Source: Symsagittifera roscoffensis
Lineage: Eukaryota; Xenacoelomorpha; Acoela; Convolutidae
Assembly (NCBI RefSeq): GCF_963678635.1
Contig: NC_087064.1
Coordinates: 22,924,509 to 22,988,508, forward strand
Length of the DNA: 64,000 bases
Direction of reading: 5' to 3'
Position 1 is the stretch's first letter. Every line of letters starts with the position of its first letter. This document shows, piece by piece, positions 51,101-55,379 of the stretch. The position numbers and the translations under genes were made by a program. The notes below the pieces were generated by a model. It did no database searches. It saw nothing but the letters and a program-made list of their open reading frames with translations, and was not told where the DNA came from.

Positions 51101-54100
51101 TTTGTTGCGGGTCTCCTTTCCTACCTCTACGCTACAGATCCATGGTACCTTGAAGCTAAAGTGCTATTTGTACTATAATAGTCTGTGTTAAAATCCTTAG
51201 CATTGGCTGTACTTAATAGCTGGTTATTGATCAAAATGAACACTTTCAAATTGAACACGTTTTGTCGCAACAATTTTTGAGACTTAGGTTGGAAAAAACA
51301 GTAAATACTATATTACCAGCTTTGCTTTGTGAAATTTTTGTGCTACTTGCGTAATAAGAAGTCAATCACGTATTTCGTGACCTTTTAACTTTCACTGTTC
51401 GATAGTGCAGTTTGCTTTCCTTTTAATAAAGGAAATGAACTGAACTTGAAAAGAAATCAAACCGCGAAAAAGCAAAATAATCGCGACCTATATAAGAGTC
51501 TGAACTACGTTCATTCACTCTTAAAAGCAAGCCGATTACCACAATTTCCAGTGTTAATTTAGCATAGGAACGAATTTTACCAAGCGGTAGTTAAGTCGAC
51601 AATACTTGGGTAGACGTTCATTCAGCAGGAAAAAAAAATGAATAGCACATAGCGATAAAACTTTTTTGCTTTCACCGAAGCGCACATACGCGCAAAATTT
51701 CTATTTTAGTTGTTCAAACAGGGCAATCTGAGGTGACAACGCCAATATAACATAGCCAAACGCATTCAAGCTCATCAAATTTTTTAAAGAAATGCCAAAC
51801 AAAAAAATCATCCATCTAATCGGGACTGGTAAATAGAGAACGAACAAAAACAATTTTAGATAGAATGAGCATTTGAAGTGCAAATGCATTCAAAAAATAT
51901 CTTTAAAGGGAAAAGTCAAGGGTAAAAGCTCGGATCAAAACAATCGAAGTTTGCCGAAGTTTGATCAGTTGAAATAATCAAAAGTTCTTACCTTGTTGCA
52001 TTCCATATCTTCACGTTGAAAAGCATTTGGCTCTATTTTTTTCACGGAAATGGATATACTTCCTTTAGCCTTGGTTTTCGACCTGAAAGAAGAGACTACC
52101 TCAAACTGAAAAGAATAATTCATGAAACTTCTGAATGCACGTTATTTTTAAATAGAGATTTCAAATACTTGAAAAACTTCGGATGTCAGTATTCATACAA
52201 TTGTCAATGTTAGGATTTAGACAACTCAATCAGAAGTCTTCAATTCTAATTTATTCGAGAACTGCTTCAATCAATTGAATCATTAGATTTTAATTGCCAT
52301 TTATTGACACAGGCATGAAAAAAGCATTGACAGGGCTCATTGTATTATTCTAGATTCTTCTAGGTTTTATTGATCCAATGGAGTCTTTGAAATGGAGAAT
52401 TTTTTCACTACTAAACTTTTTATTACCATTTTTTTTCCTATTAATTACTTGTGCGAGAGTAAATTATCAGCCAAGCTGCACATCATTAATTGAGGTGAAT
52501 TAAATCAAAAATTTAATTTGAACTTCGTTCTTTGCGCCTATCCGTCGCCCTCAGCAAAGGCTCTATAAAAAAAACTACTACAACTAATACGCTTTTGCCT
52601 TTTCATTAACAATTACGAAATATTTTACGTTTGAGATGTAATATTGTTTATTTTAACAACGATACTTTAATATTACGCTAAAACAAATACGATTGGATAA
52701 TCAGCTTTCAATCAAGTCTGTCCGTATAAGCAAAAAAAACACTGCTAGTTTTTTTTCAAAATTCAGAAGCTAAACACAGAGTCGAAGCTTTGCTTTGCAA
52801 ACACTAGCGAGAAAACGACAAAAAATCAGCTTTAAAAAGTGAAAAAAGAAATAAGTCTCGAATTAGTAAAACTTTGCTACGTATCGGATTCAAACCTGCG
52901 ACCTCGAGATTTGAAGGAAACTGGCCACGAACGCTTAAAAACCGATAAAAACTAGTCACGAATAAATTGCCAGCGCAATGCAGTAAAAGTGGCACCGAAT
53001 ACAAATAGACTCACTTTTCCAAGTAATAATTTGGAATATAATAAACTGAAGGCATCCGCGTTAACTTTGCATGTAATAAAAAATTCAAAAACATAAAGCC
53101 AAATTATGTATAAATAAAGCATCAAAATTCTGATATTTAGATTTCATTATTGTACTGATATTTGAAGAAAATAGCTTTAGCCGGTTCATTTGAACAATAA
53201 GAAACGCGTCAAATGTGTTAACTTATTAGTAATCGAATGTCAAAGCACATAATATCAAAAAGCTACTCCACAAGTGGCACGAATATTTGCGACTTAGCTT
53301 ATAAAAACAGAGCCAACTGACAGTTGGAAAAGAAAAATGAACGCAAGAAAACTGAAAAAAAAACTGACTTGTTTTCTCAAAAACCCTTGTTTTTCAATTT
53401 TTCAGTTTCGAGGAAAAAAATGGATGGCCTTATGACAAGTCAAACCGCGAAAAATCGAAATTGAGCGTGAACAAATTTTAAGATTTTCCTGAAAAAAAAA
53501 CAAACAAAGAAATCATCAAGACCTTAAGAGTACGTACTACGTTCATTACTCTTAAAAAGAATAGTCGTACTATTACACAACGCTCACTTAAGTTCGCTAA
53601 AGCAAAGATGTAACAATTTCAGAAACAATTTGAGAAGTACGCACCCTCGCCTTGCGACTAATTGGCTCTCGTAGGATCTAGCTTCACTGCCGGCCTAAAC
53701 AACAAAAATCGTCCAGATGGTTTTTTCATTGTTGAATTGTCCATTATTGAGAAATCTTGGCCCCGATAAGGTCTTCTCCTATTTTCTCAAGTAACTCTCC
53801 TTAATAAAGTTTCTCTTTAATAAAGCTCTCATAATGAAGAAAACCCTTGTATAAATATGGAAAAATTGCATGCTTCTTTCTTTCAGAATGTTTCTACGCA
53901 CCTCGATTAATCAATAAATAACGAGATTTTTTGCTTAAAAGACATAAATTAATTCTTTATTCATACATTTGAACCCTATGACAAACACATCTGAGTCATG
54001 GCCACGGGATTTTCGGATCCATCGAACATCTGCCAATAAAGGTGGATAAACTGGGCTTACATTCATAAGATAGTGTGATAACGTACGCTTTTCAAGAAGT

Positions 54101-54945
54101 TCACGTGATATGCACAGTATCCATAGGAACTCTGAATGAGGGATTTCCCTGCAACCTGAAACGCAGTAAAATGTCTGTTGAAAATTAACTATTTGTAGAA
54201 AAAGGTGGACTAAAGGATGCTCAAGCAAAACTTTACCAGTTTAGAGTGATCAAGGACTTCCGCGAAGAGCCAGCAGTTGGCATCATCAACCTGATTTAAA
54301 TGTAAGCAATGTTAACACATTTCACTTCACGAAGTTATTATATGCATTTATAAATCCTATAGCTAACCTTCACCACGAACTTGTCACTCCAATTTGGACT
54401 AGAACTCTGAAATGATTGAAGTTTAAATGCGGTTACGTAGATAATCGAACAAAAAGAAGCGAAAGAACTGGCAAAAAAAGAGAGAAAAATCGACGCTTTT
54501 CACGGGATTGAGACAACTACTTGCTTTAGCTATGAAAGGATTTTCTGTTTCATCTCATGAGAAGAACCAAATTGATGATAATTACAACAAATTGCCAAAT
54601 TTTGAGATCGAAAAAAATTGACATGATAAAACAAAAAGCAATTGAAATTTTTCTACTTCAAAATTAGGATACTTTCAGGACGGATATCATGTATGTAAGA
54701 TTCAAAAACTGCACTGCACTCTTGCGGACCAATTGCAATCAAGATTGGCAATTTAATCTTTTTTTTTATTATTCTTTGCCCGCCTTTTTTTGCAGGAATC
54801 TTTGTAAATGAAAACACTCACGCTTGAGGCTGTGGGTGTGGTAGCTGCCAACTGTTCAATTGACTGTATCTTCTCATAGCCGCTACACACATTATCCTGA
54901 TCGGGCAGAACAAGCAGTCGCACGAACGGTTCCCTAATATCAAAG
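18077..54945 (-). CDS. NEDD4: NEDD4-family HECT E3 ubiquitin ligase (C2 - 3 WW - HECT), multi-exon gene
   Basis: The product is a HECT-type ubiquitin ligase: it accepts ubiquitin from an E2 on its catalytic cysteine and transfers it to substrates that WW domains capture through PPxY motifs, with a C2 domain for membrane or calcium binding. The exons listed separately give, in order, a divergent C2 domain, WW1 (end split across two exons), WW2, WW3 and a complete HECT domain ending in FAIS. From WW1 (49,997) to the stop (18,077) every exon joins the next in phase with GT-AG introns. The linker before HECT ([13 protein letters not shown]) and the N-lobe motif [17 protein letters not shown] resemble NEDD4/NEDD4L more than WWP/ITCH or Smurf; three WW domains also fits invertebrate Nedd4. 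The first exon and start codon are not found, and two C2 exon joins do not agree in phase, so an exon is missing or mis-bounded there. Introns are full of transposons. Confidence 0.85.
18367..18750 (-). pseudogene. Coding-like stretch in tandem repeat, copy 1
   Basis: A 127-codon minus-strand open stretch starts [10 protein letters not shown]. Its first 70 residues closely match the stretch at 20,180-20,545 (shared [21 protein letters not shown]), after which the two diverge because the duplication boundary falls at about 18,549. It is not part of the NEDD4-like exons. No known family is recognised. Confidence 0.35.
18549..22164. repeat. 1.8-kb tandem duplication with inner 0.6-kb repeats
   Basis: Two copies, about 18,549-20,340 and 20,344-22,164, lie head to tail with a period of 1,795-1,820 bases. 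Each contains two diverged copies of an about 0.6-kb unit; the shared word CGACGTAAAAAGACGTAC occurs at 19,135, 19,728, 20,932 and 21,548. The structure is therefore A-B-A'-B'. The pair A/A' and the pair B/B' are each far more alike than A is to B, so the 0.6-kb duplication is older and the 1.8-kb one recent. It lies wholly in the last intron of the NEDD4-like gene. Confidence 0.85.
20180..20545 (-). pseudogene. Coding-like stretch in tandem repeat, copy 2
   Basis: A 121-codon minus-strand open stretch starts [10 protein letters not shown]. Its end ([20 protein letters not shown]) is acidic and helical and looks like real protein; the same piece recurs, more or less broken, near 19,560-19,610, 21,370-21,425 and 22,010-22,110. 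I take it as a gene fragment caught in the repeat, not a functional gene. Function unknown. Confidence 0.35.
22520..22830 (-). pseudogene. Unassigned coding-like stretch
   Basis: The minus strand reads with protein-like composition from [17 protein letters not shown] through [19 protein letters not shown], then, after an apparent frame change near 22,630, [19 protein letters not shown]. No splice sites or family are recognised, and it does not fit the NEDD4-like product. It may be a gene fragment or transposon-derived. Confidence 0.25.
22866..23413 (-). repeat. Interspersed repeat S1, tRNA-derived module, copy 1
   Basis: A tRNA-like stretch at 23,140-23,209 reads on the minus strand with an A box (TAGCGTAGAGGTAGG) and a B box (GGGTTCGAACATG). 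The copy starts with ACACAGGCGAAG and ends with a hairpin ACACAAGC-GT-TGCTTGTGT near 23,394-23,412. Other S1 copies are at 33,129-33,666 and 50,880-51,335. Confidence 0.7.
23420..24450. other. Intron, no gene seen
   Basis: Part of the last intron of the NEDD4-like gene; AT-rich, with no recognisable repeat boundary. Confidence 0.4.
24454..24679 (-). CDS. NEDD4: NEDD4-like exon: HECT C-lobe
   Basis: This exon encodes [16 protein letters not shown], then the conserved [26 protein letters not shown] and LPKAHT motifs, ending with the first two bases of the catalytic Cys codon before donor GTAAGA. Phase matches both neighbours. The 6.3-kb intron that follows separates the two halves of the catalytic codon. 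Confidence 0.92.
24740..26100. other. Intron with repeat G (inverted copy) and short AT repeats
   Basis: The block around 25,237-25,600 contains GGATAGCCGGTTACTGTGC, GTTCCGACCA and the inverted counterpart of 16,620-16,690. At 25,825-25,920 the words TTTACACTAATATTTGAC recur four times in imperfect tandem. No coding. Confidence 0.4.
26108..28494. mobile_element. Repeat M1 (MITE-like), split by a LINE
   Basis: The left part (26,108-26,560) begins CCAACAGACAATTGG, then AAAGTCAATGAAC. The right part (28,360-28,494) continues the M1 consensus and ends CGTTCGTCGACTCTTA. The two terminal words are inverted repeats of each other. A 1.8-kb LINE interrupts the element. Near-matching words CTGAACTTGAAG and AGAACTTCAAAAG flank the LINE as a possible target-site duplication. 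Confidence 0.6.
26560..28360 (+). mobile_element. Decayed non-LTR retrotransposon (LINE), 5' truncated
   Basis: Plus-strand pieces give reverse transcriptase and downstream motifs in order but in different frames: [16 protein letters not shown] at about 26,821 (RT motif, usually G-PQGS-LSPLLF), [12 protein letters not shown] near 27,140, [19 protein letters not shown] near 27,560-27,625, then [20 protein letters not shown] near 28,100-28,160 with NCPYC, typical of the C-terminal region in Jockey/CR1-like elements. The catalytic YADD box is not recoverable. The tail has a CAACAACAACAAC run near 28,343-28,357. It is antisense to the host gene intron. Confidence 0.7.
28563..28747 (-). CDS. NEDD4: NEDD4-like exon: HECT N-lobe end
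   Basis: It encodes the [16 protein letters not shown] helix, [16 protein letters not shown] and [13 protein letters not shown], all close to the NEDD4 E2-binding region and hinge approach. The donor is GTGGGT, chosen because it restores phase and gives the family sequence YK-R-GYS across the junction. Confidence 0.9.
29258..29448 (-). CDS. NEDD4: NEDD4-like exon: HECT N-lobe middle
   Basis: It encodes [19 protein letters not shown], an acidic variable loop, then [11 protein letters not shown] and HNREQFVQ, matching the D-YYNSL--ILEND and LKPNGS-I-VT-ENK-EY motifs. The acceptor is TACTTGTAG and the donor GTGAGT. Confidence 0.9.
29767..30495. mobile_element. Repeat M1 with an inner inserted element
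   Basis: The left end CAACAGTTGGAAAAGAGTCAA and body words match M1; the right end reads AGAGTCTGCACTACGTTACTACACTT. A separate 198-bp inverted-repeat element (30,097-30,294) is nested inside. Confidence 0.5.
30097..30294. mobile_element. 198-bp MITE with perfect 23-bp terminal inverted repeats
   Basis: Bases 30,097-30,119 are the exact reverse complement of 30,272-30,294. The outer end reads GAAGAGTATG. The interior is non-coding, with three imperfect repeats of a TTTTCCGG-type word. Flanking bases are AA on both sides, so a target duplication longer than 2 bp is not evident. Confidence 0.8.
31233..31721. mobile_element. Repeat M1, near full-length copy
   Basis: It runs from CCAACTGACAATTGG, then AAGAGTAATGAACGC, to CTTCATTACTCTTA. 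The words AAGAGTAATGAA and TTCATTACTCTT are perfect inverted repeats of 12 bases. There is no coding capacity. Confidence 0.7.
32187..32206. repeat. (CA)n microsatellite
   Basis: About nine to ten uninterrupted CA units within an intron of the NEDD4-like gene. Confidence 0.85.
33129..33666 (-). repeat. Interspersed repeat S1, copy 2
   Basis: The tRNA-like module is at 33,404-33,473 (minus strand: A box TAGCTTAGAGGTAGG, B-box-like GGTTTCGAACC). It has the same left word (GCAGAGGCGAAG) and the same terminal hairpin (ACACAAGCATTGCTTGTGT) as copy 1. Confidence 0.7.
34246..34316 (-). CDS. NEDD4: NEDD4-like exon: HECT N-lobe short exon
   Basis: A 71-base exon encoding [17 protein letters not shown] then LEDLESV, matching the F-PFYKMLLGK---L-D-ESVD segment. 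It joins in phase on both sides, with acceptor TTTTTCAG and donor GTTAGT. Confidence 0.88.
34613..35252 (-). repeat. Interspersed repeat S2, tRNA-like module, copy 1
   Basis: The left end is a GAAGCAAAGCTGCGCTTCGC palindromic word. The tRNA-like module at about 34,735-34,795 (minus strand) has the B box GGTTCGAATCC. A conserved body word GCAAAAGTTGCAACAAATAC follows, and the right end reads CTTGCAAGTGTAA. Body and ends are shared with other S copies, but the tRNA-like module differs from S1. Confidence 0.65.
35450..35800. repeat. Second copy of the GGATCTAGG-type element
   Basis: It starts AGCGGCGAATCTAGGATTTT, then CTCGAGGGGAGG, matching the inverted right end of the element at 41,926-42,280. 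Gene-like open stretches across 35,717-35,935 derive from this repeat and are not called as a gene. Confidence 0.4.
36256..36266. repeat. Poly-C run
   Basis: Eleven consecutive C residues, 123 bases past the donor-side boundary (36,389) of the HECT exon at 36,389-36,585, in its intron. This is a likely site for length variation or assembly error. Confidence 0.8.
36389..36585 (-). CDS. NEDD4: NEDD4-like exon: HECT N-lobe
   Basis: It encodes [19 protein letters not shown], then [19 protein letters not shown] and [20 protein letters not shown], ending LIDG. This is the most NEDD4-like stretch of the gene. A cysteine pair (LCCGRDH) replaces the usual LCNEDH. Acceptor TTTTGTAG, donor GTGAGT. Confidence 0.93.
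37046..37320. mobile_element. Repeat M1, decayed fragment
   Basis: It starts ACATAGTCAACAGAAAGTTGG and GTCAATGAACTC like the M1 left end, then diverges. No clear right end. Confidence 0.4.
37450..37616 (-). CDS. NEDD4: NEDD4-like exon: start of HECT domain
   Basis: It encodes [34 protein letters not shown] and MSR, matching the first strand/helix of the HECT fold and the GEEGLDYGGVAREW motif (Val to Met, Ala to Ser here). Acceptor CATATTTCAG, donor GTCAGA. Confidence 0.92.
37986..38101 (-). CDS. NEDD4: NEDD4-like exon: end of WW3 and HECT linker
   Basis: It completes WW3 with [11 protein letters not shown], then [18 protein letters not shown], the linker helix preceding HECT in NEDD4. The donor GTGGGC is weak but gives the phase needed by the next exon; reading past it yields an implausible tail and a stop after 19 more codons. 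Confidence 0.85.
38530..39300. repeat. Satellite-like array, locus 1
   Basis: Diverged units of about 160-170 bp share words such as CTCAGATNTGGCAGGGTAG, AACGGTCAAAA and CGCTTATGCAG. At least four units. The first units closely match 45,120-45,360. Confidence 0.6.
39301..39655. repeat. 203-bp direct duplication
   Basis: The stretch starting AGCAAAAATTATTTCAAC at 39,301 recurs at 39,504 with a few substitutions. In one plus-strand frame both copies encode [19 protein letters not shown], but flanking frames are closed, so this is not called a gene. Confidence 0.7.
40915..41195 (-). repeat. Interspersed repeat S, short copy
   Basis: It has the left-end palindrome word AAGCTTCGCTT, a weak B-box-like stretch near 41,030 and the right-end word ACACTACGCTTCGCAAACTC. 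The body is shortened relative to the 34,613 copy. Confidence 0.55.
41655..42410. mobile_element. Repeat M1, split by a C/G-rich element
   Basis: The left half (41,655-41,925) carries the M1 start (CCAACTGATAATTGG, GAGTCAATGAAC). The right half (42,285-42,410) has the M1 end region (ACCTATTTAAGAGCC). The block at 41,926-42,280 between them belongs to another family. Confidence 0.5.
41926..42280. repeat. C/G-rich element ending CTCGAGAAATTCCTAGATCC
   Basis: Its right end, reverse-complemented, resembles the left end of the block at 35,450-35,800 (GGCGAATCTAGGATTTTCTC) and a short piece at 29,108-29,145. Runs of C and G and the GGCGCC words set it apart from the AT-rich surroundings. Confidence 0.5.
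42909..43146 (-). CDS. NEDD4: NEDD4-like exon: end of WW2, linker, WW3
   Basis: It begins VDPRLG, closing WW2. A Ser/Gly/Asn-rich linker of about 50 residues follows, then WW3 begins [20 protein letters not shown]. The donor GTGAGT leaves a single A that makes Asn with the next exon, giving the usual VDHNT. Confidence 0.93.
43640..44475. mobile_element. Repeat M1, split by an S repeat
   Basis: The left part (43,640-43,733) has CAGACAGTTGG and AAAGACTCAATGAAC. The right part (44,111-44,475) has the M1 body and ends GCGTTCATTGACTCTT. The S copy at 43,734-44,110 is inserted between them. Confidence 0.6.
43734..44110 (-). repeat. Interspersed repeat S nested in repeat M1
   Basis: It starts CACAGAGGTGAAGCTGCGC, has a tRNA-like region near 43,860-43,915, and ends near AACGCCCGCAAGCTCGC. 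Repeat M1 sequence flanks it on both sides and becomes continuous when this copy is removed. Confidence 0.6.
44925..45920. repeat. Satellite-like array, locus 2
   Basis: Six or so units of the same family; the marker GCCGCTTATGCAG (with variants) recurs at about 45,170, 45,497, 45,670 and 45,818. Confidence 0.6.
46435..46515 (-). repeat. Isolated tRNA-like stretch
   Basis: On the minus strand the A-box-like word TAGCCTGGAGGTAACG and the B-box-like word GAGTTCGAATC are about 40 bases apart. Arm pairing is poor, so this is a tRNA-derived repeat head and not a tRNA gene. Confidence 0.4.
46696..47160. mobile_element. Repeat M1, near full-length copy, subtype b
   Basis: It runs from AAGTAATGAACGC to GACGTTCATTACTCT (inverted ends). 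The interior includes the subtype word AATATGTATGAATGCA, also present near 30,390, 42,310 and 59,430. Confidence 0.6.
47284..47648 (-). CDS. NEDD4: NEDD4-like exon: end of WW1, linker, WW2
   Basis: It begins RTTQWNKP, closing WW1. An approximately 80-residue low-complexity Ser/Gly/Asn/Glu-rich linker follows, then WW2: [20 protein letters not shown] and EITTW. Both tryptophans and the Tyr-Phe core of WW2 are present. Acceptor TTATTTTATTAG, donor GTAAGT. Confidence 0.93.
47815..48190 (-). repeat. Interspersed repeat S, partial copy
   Basis: It has the left-end word GACAGAGGCGAAGC and body words AATAAAGCAGC and CAGCAAAAGC. The tRNA-like region is degraded, and the right end is unclear. Confidence 0.45.
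48230..49000. repeat. Satellite-like array, locus 3
   Basis: More diverged units of the same family (ATCTCAGATTTGGCTGGTTAG; GGCATAGCCGCTTGCGCCGG near 48,758). Confidence 0.5.
49195..49380 (-). repeat. Interspersed repeat S, right-hand fragment
   Basis: Body words (AACACTAGCC, AAATAAAGCAGC, GTGCCACCAAA) and the end TTATTTGCGACTTAGGTCAGG, then ACGCTTCACTTGTGTAA, match the right half of S copies. Confidence 0.5.
49865..49997 (-). CDS. NEDD4: NEDD4-like exon: WW1
   Basis: An acidic lead is followed by [20 protein letters not shown]. The donor GTAAGT leaves one A, which makes Thr with the next exon (NHATRTTQW), so the WW fold is complete. Acceptor TTTTAACAG. The exon starts in phase 0, which does not fit the phase-2 end of the preceding recognised exon at 51,993-52,082; one exon may be missing between them. 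Confidence 0.88.
50880..51335 (-). repeat. Interspersed repeat S1, copy 3
   Basis: The tRNA-like module is at 51,073-51,142, with A box TAGCGTAGAGGTAGG. The left end is missing here; a matching left-end word (ACAGAGAGGTGAAGC) lies at about 50,060, so this copy may have been split by a repeat G insertion (50,570-50,760). Confidence 0.6.
51355..51528. mobile_element. Repeat M1, right-hand fragment
   Basis: M1 body words (GTCAATCACG, AATCAAACCGCGAAAAAG) and the end TACGTTCATTCACTCTTA are present; the left end is absent, with an S1 repeat directly adjacent. Confidence 0.5.
51993..52082 (-). CDS. NEDD4: NEDD4-like exon: last strand of the C2 domain (probable)
   Basis: It encodes [18 protein letters not shown], resembling the RVKGYLRLKM strand that ends NEDD4-type C2 domains. 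Strong acceptor (TCTTCTTTCAG) and donor (GTAAGA) support it. The phase fits neither neighbouring candidate exon exactly. Confidence 0.6.
52773..53300 (-). repeat. Interspersed repeat S2, copy 2
   Basis: Left-end word ACACAGAGTCGAAGC, B-box-like GGTTTGAATCC on the minus strand near 52,885-52,900, body word GTGGCACCGAATAC, and the TATTTGCGACTTAG word near the right end. It parallels the 34,613 copy throughout. Confidence 0.65.
53308..53556. mobile_element. Repeat M1, internally deleted copy
   Basis: Both ends are present (CCAACTGACAGTTGG; CTACGTTCATTACTCTTA), but about half of the interior is missing. At about 250 bp this is a deletion derivative. Confidence 0.55.
54040..54155 (-). CDS. NEDD4: NEDD4-like candidate C2 exon, frame unresolved
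   Basis: There is an acceptor (GCGTTTCAG) at 54,155. One frame gives [20 protein letters not shown], similar to the DDFLG-V-(V/I)-PL strand of C2 domains; the frame demanded by the upstream exon instead reads [10 protein letters not shown]. Donor candidates are GTACGT near 54,090 and GTAAGC near 54,067; the downstream boundary given here is approximate. Confidence 0.35.
54237..54290 (-). CDS. NEDD4: NEDD4-like C2 exon (54 bases)
   Basis: It encodes [18 protein letters not shown], matching the R-LLFEVFDENRL strand and calcium-loop region of C2 domains. Acceptor TTTAAATCAG, donor GTAAAG; phase 0 on both sides. Confidence 0.65.
54368..54406 (-). CDS. NEDD4: NEDD4-like C2 micro-exon (39 bases)
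   Basis: It encodes [13 protein letters not shown], matching the SLNPKWNEE-FF-V core motif of C2 domains. Acceptor ATTTCAG, donor GTTAGC. Phase 0 on both sides agrees with its neighbours. Confidence 0.7.
54822..54945 (-). CDS. NEDD4: NEDD4-like C2 exon: DPYV-like strand
   Basis: It encodes [17 protein letters not shown] and a variable loop ending TTPTASS. The [10 protein letters not shown] run corresponds to SDPYVRV-L of C2 domains, with the first calcium-binding Asp replaced by Glu. Acceptor AGTAGCAG, donor GTGAGT. The exact acceptor is uncertain. Confidence 0.6.
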
Positions 54946-54984
54946 CTGCTACTTTCAAGAAACAAAGATGATGAGCGACCCTTT

Positions 54985-55298
54985 TCGTTCCGACCACTGA
55001 AGTTGGGGAGGAACTTTGTCTTCGGGTGTGGTTTAGTTACTTTTTTTTACTTCTATTTCACGCAAAATCAGTAACATCAAATAATCCTCAGTATGGGTCG
55101 AGTGATATACATTAAACTTCTTTTGGCCGTGATTCGAAGAATTGAAAAATAAAATTTTAAAAAATTGCAGGCTTTCGTTCAGATCCTCTCGCCACACCAG
55201 GGACAAAAAACGAGTCTGAAAAATTTTTTTTCTTTTTGTGGTCGGAACTTTCTGTTCTACTTCCATATTCCTCAACAACCGGTTATCCTTGTTTGAAA
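54985..55298. repeat. Interspersed repeat G, compact copy
   Basis: It begins GTTCCGACCACTGAAG, then AACTTTGTCTTCGGGTGTGG, and ends with AACCGGTTATCCTTGTTTGA. GTGGTCGGAAC near 55,240 repeats the start in inverted orientation. Confidence 0.55.
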
Positions 55299-55338
55299 AC
55301 AAATTTGGTTTTCGTATGAAAACGTATAATAGTCTTAC

Positions 55339-55370
55339 TTGATGTTAATATCCAACTCAATTTCAGCTAA
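55339..55370 (-). CDS. Possible upstream 32-base exon of the NEDD4-like gene
   Basis: LAEIELDINI, bounded by TTGACAG and GTAAGA, would join in phase with the 54,945 exon and could be the first C2 strand. It is very short and AT-rich, so chance is possible. No start codon is placed upstream. Confidence 0.25.
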
Positions 55371-55379
55371 CTGTCAAGA

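Noticed and set aside
23140-51142. tRNA genes at 23,140, 33,404 and 51,073
   Set aside because: They have A and B boxes but poor acceptor-stem pairing and sit at the same place inside repeat copies, so they are tRNA-derived repeat modules and not functional tRNA genes.
53935-54228. A 97-codon minus-strand gene
   Set aside because: It begins inside an intron, crosses a splice acceptor and contains one possible frame of a C2 exon; the remainder is intron sequence that stays open by chance.
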